Positions 1 through 9,600 of a stretch of 64,000 nt of DNA are shown one piece after another; position 1 is the stretch's first letter; every line of letters begins with the position of its first letter. The notes under the pieces were generated by a model that saw only the letters and a list, made by a program, of their open reading frames with translations, did not search any database and was not told the DNA's origin. This stretch comes from Cyclospora cayetanensis (Eukaryota; Apicomplexa; Conoidasida; Eucoccidiorida; Eimeriidae), in assembly GCF_002999335.1 (NCBI RefSeq), contig NW_020312481.1:174989-238988 (forward strand), in the 5' to 3' direction. A program made the position numbers and the translations under genes.

Positions 1-2
1 AT

Positions 3-3000
3 GCTGACGCCACTTTCGGGGGAGCCTCTGAAGCGCAGAATTCTGCACAGCCTGCATGGACACCAGGCGGCCTGACCGAAGGACGCAGAAACAAATATTC
101 TGAAACAGCTCATCCCAGGCGCAGCCGGGTCAGTTTCTGTGACGGGCTGGTTCCTGGGGAGGTCGAGGACCCTCCCACAGAAGTGAGTGCGGCGTTTAGA
201 AGGGCTTCCCTGGTAAGTCGCAAGGTAATTCAAGAGGCTCTTTCTTCAACATCCTAGGGCTCTGATGTTCTTCAACTTTATGGCTATCTAGAAAAATTGG
301 ACTGTGGGCAGGCGGAGCGGCAAGAAACCGCCATGAAGGCGCGGTGGTTGCTGATGGCGAAGGAGAACGGAGGGCAAAGGGACGAAGCAGACAGCCAATG
401 GGTGGCAGCTGAAGCCGATTCAACAACTGGAAAAGAGACTCCTCAGAGTCTTTCCCGAGAGGTGTGCTTACACACCTAAACAAGAACAAGATCGATTTTC
501 AAAAGTGAACACCCAGCGGAGAACTGAAGAGAGCCGATAGGGATTTGCTTGTTGTGTCAACGCCCCTGTAGCAGACGCTGCGTCAAGTGCTGCAATGGGC
601 GTGGAAGCAGCAAAAGCTATACCCTCAGAGATAGAGTGCCCCTCCACCACGGCCCGCAGTTGAAGGGGCCCGTGACCTGTGTGTGCGGCTTTCAGCGCTG
701 GCACGCGACGCAAGGCAGAGGAGTGTGAAGGGACATACAACTAGAAACACTTAAAGCTGACTTTTGTTACTCCTGCTGTCTGCTTGGGTGCTGTAGGACC
801 TGGGCGGCAACCAGCAGTCAGACGTACAAGATGAATTACCAGAAAGTGATGTTTTCGAAAGGCCTCCTGGATTAGCAAAGGAATTGAGATATCAGCCGAC
901 ACCGCATCTCTTTGAAGCATCAACGCAGGCATTGTCTCGGGAGAGCTTACAATTAACAGGGGTAGGAGTCCAGGAAGTAAACAACACTACAGTTCAGCGT
1001 GTAGAGTCTCCTAGGCAGTTGACCAAAATCTGCGAGGGCAGAAACTATGAAGCTCTACACGACAACCCCAGGTTTTCGATAGCGCTGTCCAGCAGCTCTA
1101 CAGGGACTGCCCAATTGGACCTGGGGAAAGATGAGTACGGAGGGCGGGCAGCAGCTGCTGCCACCGCTATTGTGGCGGCTGTGGTTGCTACTGGCGTGTC
1201 CACTGTGTCGTCGCTACGCACATCTTACCGGACCCCTGGAACTTTAGCTGCCGCTGCAATTTTGGCGGCTGCAGCTGCTGCAACAGGGTCGCGGCAGATC
1301 TCTTCCTGTGTCTGCACAAGCGCTGGAGAAGAAGCCCCAGTACCCAGCCTCATACAAGCCGACTCACACCCTGAACACCCTGAGATACTGCCTTTGGAAC
1401 ATGTGAATGGATGGCGAAAAGCTGAATTGCCTGAATCGCAGGTAACAGAAGGGCATATCACTGTTACCAGCAAGAGTCCTTCACCAGCCCACAGCTGCGG
1501 TTCCCTCCGGTCTCCACGAAAAGAAAGAAGTGCAGCAGGAGCAGGCGAGGAGGCATCTCAACTTTGCAGCGAAAGAGGGCAAGACTCGGTGGTCTTCGAA
1601 GGAGAGAGCTTTTATGGGAATACGGCAGCGCCCCCTGAAGAAGCGGAGGACGGAGGTGGGTTTCCCATGCTACCTGCTCAGCCAACGAGCTCACAAGGAG
1701 ACATGGGGGAAAGCTTGTTTCTTTTGCTGAAACACGGTCCTCTAGATCCTGAAGGAACAGAAGAGAATGAACGTGACTACGGAGAGAGCCCAGGATCAGA
1801 AGTTGAAGAAGAAGCGCAGCAGCCAGGATGCACTAGGGCAGCTCCGCTGGCCTTTGGACATTCCAGTGATTCGCTGGGAGTGACGGCCATTCAACGTACA
1901 TCTGGAATAGCCAATGAGGTAAAGCGAGTTTACTCAGACAAGAAACGGCCGCAATAATTCACAGGACCAGAGCATGAGGCTTTGTCTATGACCCCTCCCT
2001 TACCGCCAAATATCTAAACAGTGCAACTAAGAAGCCGCCAAGAATTCAGCAGTGGACATCCTGCGCCTGTGTAAGCGCCTCTTTGCGCCTTAGAGCCCTC
2101 TTGCCGCAAACGTTGAAGTTGTTGATTTGGATATGGACTCGTCAGGAGAGTTTGGAGAGGGCAGCGCTGGGGGAGCCAACGCACATGAGTGTGGCAACAG
2201 CGGCACTCAAGGCGAGGCACATGGTACAGGCACCTGCCACTTCTTGCTCTGCTCTTTCTGATATAACTCCGCTCACCACACTGTTAGCTGGTAGCCGGCA
2301 TGGGAATAGCGGACGAGCCTTAGGAGTTTAGGGCAATCCACAGCCAGCCATCTACGAAAATGTTTTTGCTCCGTTTGTGCATCCCGTGTGTATTGCGAGC
2401 TGCACCATTGAATTAAAGGCTGACACATTCCGGTTGCGAGGTCTGACTTTACGGCATATTTTTCTACTCCAATAGGTCTCGTGCTTTGAAATTTTCAGGG
2501 AGCAGAGCGGCAAGGCTGCTCCCGTCCGGAGATGGTGGCTTCCGTACCATACACCTAAAAGATGTTGTGGGTTCAAGGCAATGTTCCTGCAGTGTATAGG
2601 GGAACCCATTTCCCCTTCGAAAAGGGCCCCTCTTAGTCGGAGGCCTTTCCCACGGGCATGCAATGTGGAGGTCGTCATCTGGGGGCGAAGAGCCGGCCAA
2701 ATTGCAAAAATGCAGTGCCGACGCTGATGCCACCATGGCGATTGCTGTTTTAGATGCAGTAAATCCGTGGCAGCTTGAACTTAGCACGCGATTATTTATC
2801 TGTGGTAGTCCGGTCCAGGAAAGCAGTTTCTTCCGCTCGTTCTGTGGCATTTGTGTGGGCGCACGCTGTACAGATTATTCGGTGCCAGGACCACAAGTTG
2901 CTCTCTAAGCAGGAGCAGCAGCAACCGGAGGCAGAACGAGGGGAAGGGGTGGCAATACGGACGGATAAAGAAGACGAGGCGCCCTCACGAGATGCACACC

Positions 3001-3470
3001 AAGAAGGACATAAAGAAGCAGAAGAAACCACAGGACCATCAAACGAAGAGGGAGCAAAAGATAATCAGCCTAATCAGGCCTATGAAGAAGACTTAGTAGC
3101 TGCACCCAAAGCAACAGAGAATACTGTGGTTCAACATGGAGGGACAGCCGACACACATTCACGGGGCACAAAGGTAAACGGCGACCCCAGTATGCCTGAT
3201 ACCCAAGATGACGCAACGGTGTCAGCGAATTGCCAAGTGTATGGAAACCATGGGGCCGAGCGGGTTGAGCAAGCGGGGATGGCTGCTGCTATAGAGAAGC
3301 ACACACATGAAAAAACAGAGAAGCAAGGTTCCCTTGCTCAACCAGAGAAAGCCTTAAGCTGTGAAGGCAACGAAGCGGGCCCTGAAGCCTCAGAAGGTAG
3401 TTCTCCTGCTGGAAGTAGAGCGTCATTGGGATTTAAATATATTCATTGTACTCTTCTAGCCATGAGTTAA
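3..3470 (+). CDS. Hypothetical low-complexity protein, multi-exon 5' part, open at the left edge
   Basis: I do not recognise this gene. Four exons read like coding sequence and join in phase 0 where tested: about 3-213 (starts before the window; donor GTAAGT), 258-461 (donor GTGTGC), 797-1918 (374 codons; pyrimidine-rich acceptor, donor GTAAAG) and 2094-2223 (donor GTACAG). A further exon near 2889-3470 is rich in Glu, Gln and Lys. A possible small exon lies around 540-670 but its frame is uncertain. Exon 797-1918 contains two Ala-rich hydrophobic stretches (about 1153-1215 and 1240-1290) that could span a membrane or be simple low complexity, followed by acidic Ser/Glu-rich sequence. No catalytic motif is visible. 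Exon 2094-2223 encodes an acidic Gly/Ser/Asn/His stretch. The phase of the link from 2223 to 2889 is unresolved, and the gene may continue into the open frame at 3699, since that frame is preceded by an acceptor-like TAG at 3693-3695. Exon edges are inferred by eye. Confidence 0.5.
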
Positions 3471-3698
3471 AGGAGGCCCCAATCAGAAGCTCTCTCAGCT
3501 GATCTACTGGGTTGTAACTTTGCTGTATCTGTATGTGTACAAGCAGCACCAGGGCTATATAATGACCAGACAACTCAAGGCACAAGTGCGCGAAGAACCC
3601 AGCCTACACCCTGCTGAGCTCTTGGGCTTTGAATACACAAAATAATACCGATTGGGAGTCACATCCATCAGTACACCTTTCCCCGTCACATGTAGCTT

Positions 3699-6600
3699 AT
3701 GGGCACTAGCGAGGAGCAATCGTGTGAGCCTGTTGCTGCTGTAATTTCGCCTAATTCATCAGCAAAGTCTTGTTGTGGCGGTGATCCTTTAAGTCTTGCT
3801 GCTGACCCGAAGACGCTTTGCAGGGAAGTACTGTGCGCCTCCGCAGAGCGCTTCCGGGGTACTACGGCCTCTCCAGAGGGGTGTCAGTACGACTCTCCGC
3901 TAGCTGTCAGCGATGAAGAAAGAAGCCTCTTCGAGCGACTGACGCCGTTCCCTGGGGTCCTCACACAAGCGAATGGAGAGGCGACTGCTTTCGGAGGAGA
4001 GAAGGATCAGCCATTCCCAGAGCACGAACGGTCCCAAGGGGCCCCTGTGGACTGGAGTACAGAAGAAGTGCGGCCTGCTGCAAATATAGGGGATCCAATT
4101 TGTGAATTTGATCCCAGGATCCCGATGCCCGCGGAGTCACGGGAATCAGCAGCAGAAGAGGAGCAATACGCAGTAGAGAAGAAAAGAGCCGAACGGCAGC
4201 AGCATATATCAGCAGGCGAGCAACCATCCGCACCATGGGGAGGAGATGCAGGGCAGCATGCACCAGAAGAGGCAGCAACAGTCAAGGAGGACCAAGCATC
4301 ATTACAAGACCACAAATCAATCAAGGAGGCTGTTGCAGGCAGGCGCAACTTTGGAGAACATACCGCACAGTCTGCATTCCTGTCCGGTGAGGTGACAGCG
4401 GGCCAGGCCCTGCTTGCCAGGAAGCACGATGCAGCAGTAGAGGGTCTCTGCACTCCGGAGCATTCTGTCGTTGGGGCTTTAGGTAGCCTCCCTGCCTCAT
4501 CAGCTCAGGCATATGCCATAGCAGAGGCACAGCCGAAGGCCCTGCCAGGGCTTCGCCACTCCCGTGAAGAGCTGGCCTCAGGGTCGGTAAGCCTAGAATT
4601 GCTGGAGGGGTCAGAAACCTACGAGGCAAGTGGCAGGGAGCACCAAGGTGGCTTCAGTCGGAGCCAGGAGATTTGTGAAGCATTCCAAGCAGACGCCTCC
4701 AAGGCTTTCCTCCTAGAGGGCATGGAGCAGCAAAAAGAGGGCCTTCTGGGTGCTCCTATCCCGAAAGACTCTCCATATCCTCCCTCCCTTCCAGGGCAGC
4801 TGCCATGTGAAGGCGCGTTCCTCCTTAAGGATACAGATAAGATTCAGGGAGAAGATGAAAGTGGATCCTCTCCACCTAATTGCCAGGAGGGCTTACTTGT
4901 CTCTAAAAAATCGCTCCTCCCGCATCCCTGCGCACAAGTGCCCCCGGAAGTGCAGCAATCTGTGGAAACCTGCTGCCCTCCTGAACCCCATGGAGGCCCT
5001 AATATGGAGCATTGCAGGAATGAGGACAATGATGAGGGCCCTCAGATACTGAGGGAAGATTTTCTGAGCAGGATGCCAGGGAGCTCTCTTCCACTGACTC
5101 CAGCAGCGCGTCGCTTTGAAGACAACCTCCAAGAAGGGCTACCTGGTGCAGGGCAATGGACTAACCCAGAAACGGGCAGCCGCTCCCTTGAGATCCCAAA
5201 TTATACAGATGTAGTGGCAACCGATGCCCATCGGAGGGCTCCAAAAGAAATTACACAGGAGGCATCTACTGATAGCCGTTGTGCACCTCAAGACAAGAGT
5301 ATCCAAAAGGCGCCTGACACGTTGCTAGCTGGCCTTGCCCCCTGCCAAGAGACTCCTGAAAAAGACCATGTGCTATCTCTACCAGACGGAGTAAAAGATG
5401 ACAGAGAAGAATGGGGGGAAACAGGGCAGCAGCTGGCAACTGGCAACGAAGAAGGCGGCACTAAAGGGTTGGCGGCGGATGATAAAAATGAAGTAGATAA
5501 TTGTCAAGAGACTCCCAACTCGCCGTCCTATCCCTGTAAAAGGCAGCCCGTTCAGGCGCTTCCAGTTATCTCGAGAGCATCCTCTTTCCCCACAGGCTTG
5601 CCCAGCTTCAGGGACCGGTGCATGGCAGAGAACCGCACCTCACTGCAACGGAGAGCCAACAGCTTCTGTGAGTCTCCTAGGTTGGCCCTAGAAGGAGGAT
5701 GCCCCTCAGCCTCAGAAGCACTGCAAGGCCTTGCACTGTTTCTTCATATACGCAGCAATTCGCCATCTTCTGCGCCTCTGATAAAAGTCGGAAAAGGGCT
5801 CCACGAGTGCGCCGCGGCGCAATCGGAGGCCTCAAATGGAGAGAATGATCATGCCCTGGCAGTCGAAACCCCTCGCAAGGCCCCCCTACACACAAGAGCA
5901 CCGGAGGCTTCTGGTCCGAAAGCCAATGAAGTAGGGGGGGTCTCCGAGAAAACCATGGCCATGCACTTGCCACGGGCCCCAGTATCTGCTGTTTTGACGC
6001 ACATACCTCAGGGAGGCAGCTTTATGCCCTGTCAAGTCAATGAGTGCCACAATGAATCCAACCTAGCGGAAGCTCCTGCTGAAAACTTCATGCTGCAGGA
6101 CAGAGGACGCCCTCAGAAGACGCCGGAAGAAAGGGCCGCTGACTCTTCAGAGGAGTACCAGGAGTTTTGTCTTGTGAGTGGGGGTGGCCAAGAGGCGTAT
6201 TGCGTGAATACAGGGGATGCACCACCGTCCGAAGAAGTGCGAACCCTCCTCGATTTGGCGGAAGCAGCTGGGTGCAGCTCGGCCGCCGGCGATGCTACGA
6301 ATTTCCTCGCAGAGGCATGCACAGAGTGCTCCAATGCATGTATGGACAGAGCGGAGGGGGAGGCTGCAGAAGCAACAGCAGTAAATGCAATGCCTAGCAT
6401 AAATGTCGAACAATCAACAGGAGAAGCGAAAGGTACAGCTGTAGGTGCACTAGAGGACACAGCAGAATGTCTGGTGGGGCCTCAAGGAGAGAACAAGGAG
6501 GCATCAATGGTCGTTGCAGTCTCCCCCTTTGATTCCGCCTCAGCCGCGCAAGAACCCATTGGGGGCCGTATAGCCAATGAGACGGCAGTTGATGTTGCCC

Positions 6601-9600
6601 TTTCTACGGAGCGCAAAGGGCCTGATGAGACAAAGCCCTCTGACATCGACGCCCTGGGACAAGGTGTGTCTATTCCAGTGCCCCTTCCCAGAAATTCTAG
6701 CGCTATGGCCCCTCTGCACAGCGCTGTATCGACGGAACAGCCTCCACTAGGGCCATCGCGAAATGCAGAAGGAAGACAGGAGCCACCAAGTCCCCTCGAC
6801 CACTCTAAAGGTACCGAGGGCTCCCTGGCAGGCAAATGTGTAGCGGATGTTGGTACCTCAGAACTGAAACCTTTCCATGTTGAGGCAATCCAAGTCGGGC
6901 AGCGGCAAGAAAACGCCATAGGGAGCTCCGCTGCATCTGTTGCCTCCACAGACGGGGCATTTGCGAAAGGCCTCCTCGGTGCCGTCACGGCCATAGTGGA
7001 ATGCAATACTCCAGAGGGGCGATCCTTTGATTCGCTTCGAGAGTGCAGCGTAGGAAGCGGACAGGAGGCATTTAAATCTCTGAAGGGCTTGGAGCCCCGG
7101 AAGCCAAATCCCCACAAAAAAATTGAGGACTACCCTTCTCAGCAAGCGTCATCAGACCTTAGCTGCGCTTCACTTCCGACAATGGTAGCTGGTACCTCTT
7201 CTCCAAGGAAAAGTGACTCCTTGCACCCCACCGAGCTCTTTGAAGAGCCGCTGCTGGAAAAGGGGCTTTGCATGAAAGGAACTCCCGGACTCCCCCGGCA
7301 TAGCGGAGAATTCACGCAAACAGACGGGCCCTCTGAGGCCACAGCCGAGAAGCGCTTTTCTAATCGGCAGCTAGAGTTTCCTCCTGACGAGTTGAGAGTC
7401 GCCCATGCAGATGCTCTTAGAACGGGTGCAAGAGACCTTGCCCATGTGTCTCCCAAGGAATATCCACCCCTCCAAGGGAATCCAGGACGTGAAAGCAGCA
7501 CGCCTGTATCTGAGTCTCTTGTGCCGCAAACGCCTACCTGCCACGAGAAAAAGTGTATCGGGCCGGAAGCCCAGAGCTCCCACAACGATGCCCATGGGGA
7601 AGGCCACCAAATGGAGAGCCCCCACTGTTCTCTGCTCCTTGGAGAAAGTCTAGGAAACCTAATGCCTTTGCTACTGCAGGAATCAGACACCCTTAGAGGG
7701 TCTCCGAGCTGCCAGCCCTCTCTGAATCCCCCATTGCCAACGGACCATCAGCAACCCCAAGTAGCTGTGGGGCCCCATCAGTCTGGAAGGCCCCTGGGGT
7801 CTCTTAGCTCCCAAAGCTCACCCAATCCCAAGGGGCCGCTGGCCACAGGAAACCCAAAAGACTCCCTGGCAGGTGTAGAATTGCAGCAAGGCATATCCGC
7901 AAAGGCCTTCGCAAATACAAAATTTTCTCTCACGTCGCTGCCCTCTGAAGGACCCCATGGAACAGACATAGCCGAGCAGAAAAGCCAACAGGGGGCCGAG
8001 CCGAGGCCCCTGACGCCAGAGGCCTCTCTAAATTCCGAGCTTTTCAGGGATCCGCCTGCAGATTCACCCATGGAGGGGCCTGTGGTGCCTCACGCCTCAG
8101 TGCTGTCCCAAGGCTCTCAGGAGTGTTTATGTCCTCGGAGCTTCCAAGGGCCCCAAGATCCTGCGGGCTTACAGGGTTCCCAAAGCGATAAGGAGGCGTC
8201 AAAGCTCACGCGGCATCCTGAGGAAAAGGATATATCAAATGCCCAAGTGCCCGGGGGCCTCGAGAGTCCTTGTAGCCCTCGAGACCACATGGGACCTCTG
8301 AAGTTCGTGGACTCTTTGGAGAGCTGCAATTTCCAGGGGTCCTTGCGGAACGAAGAGGCCGCCCTTCGCGTCCTAGAAAGCCCGCCCAGTCCCATGGACT
8401 CTAAAGAGGCCCCCTACACTCTAAACATACGCGAGCCCCTCATGGTGGAACACCCTGAAGAAAGTAAGAACACTCAAGTGCCTGCAGACCTCCACGAGGC
8501 TACAGGCCACCGTGCGGCGCCACCGAATAAGCTGAGCAGTAAAGATTCCACATTACTCGCAGAGCCTCAGCCTTCGGTAGATGCAGTAGAAGCATTCGAT
8601 GTGTCGGCCCTTCACGGCTGCAGCAATTCTTCCGCTGAGGCTGACGGCAAGCCTGGTGGAGGGGCCTCGGATCCGGTGGGGAGCCCAGACTTCCCTCCTC
8701 CTGAGGACCCCATGAGTGAGGTGCAGGATACACGAAGCTGTGGAGTCCGTACGAAGACAGCTGACATGTTTTCTGGATCAGTTCAGTGCCTTAAGCCATG
8801 GAGCACCTCTTCATATGCTTCGAAGGTCTCAGAGCTACCTGAATTTCAGATCGCTCCCCAACGCTTCTCTTTAGGGGGCCCCGAAGAACCAGATGAGGGC
8901 ACTTGCCTTTCTGTGAACCTAAAGATGGCATTTTCTTTTCCCCAAAGGGCGAGGCCACTTGCTGCAAGCCCAGTGCGCTCTGTGTCTCTGGGAGTTCTAC
9001 CTGCTGCAACCGATAAGGCGGGCCTGGGGGCCCTTGACGCCGGGCAAAGTCATGAAATGGTGAGGCCTCGTGAATTTCCGGAGCAACAATTACGCACAGC
9101 CGGAAGCTTCTCACAGGCCAACAAAGCAGAACACAAGGAGGCCCTAAAGGCCCCAGAGTCCATAATGGCCGAAGACCTAGCAGAGACAGGCGAAGAGAAG
9201 GGGCCTTCCATTGTCTTGACAGGTCATTGTGCCTCAGCAGAAGCAGCAGTTGCTGCTGTGAAGCCAGAATGCGATACGGAGACTAATTTCAGAGAGCCGC
9301 ATATGGTTGCCCCGAATGACTCGAGTTTCGGAAAGAGCAAATGGCGCATGCCTTTTGCCTCGGGGGGTGGCTTGCGTCAGCCAGTGCCTTCTGGAGGGCT
9401 CTCTGAGGCTCTTGAACTCCTTTCTGCAAAGCGCAGCAGCAGGAGCACAACTGAAGATTGCGGAGCAGCACAAGGGGAGCCACAAGGATATATCTTGAAC
9501 AACTTGCTCGTTAAGCATGCACCCATATCTGCCCCCATACCGGCATTAAGGCCCCTTAGCAATGTTTTAACTGTACCGGCATTGTCCTGCAAGAGCAAAA

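Noticed and set aside
6482..7690. Minus-strand frames of 211 and 183 codons
   Set aside because: They are antisense to the 2644-codon frame and show no splice context or motif.
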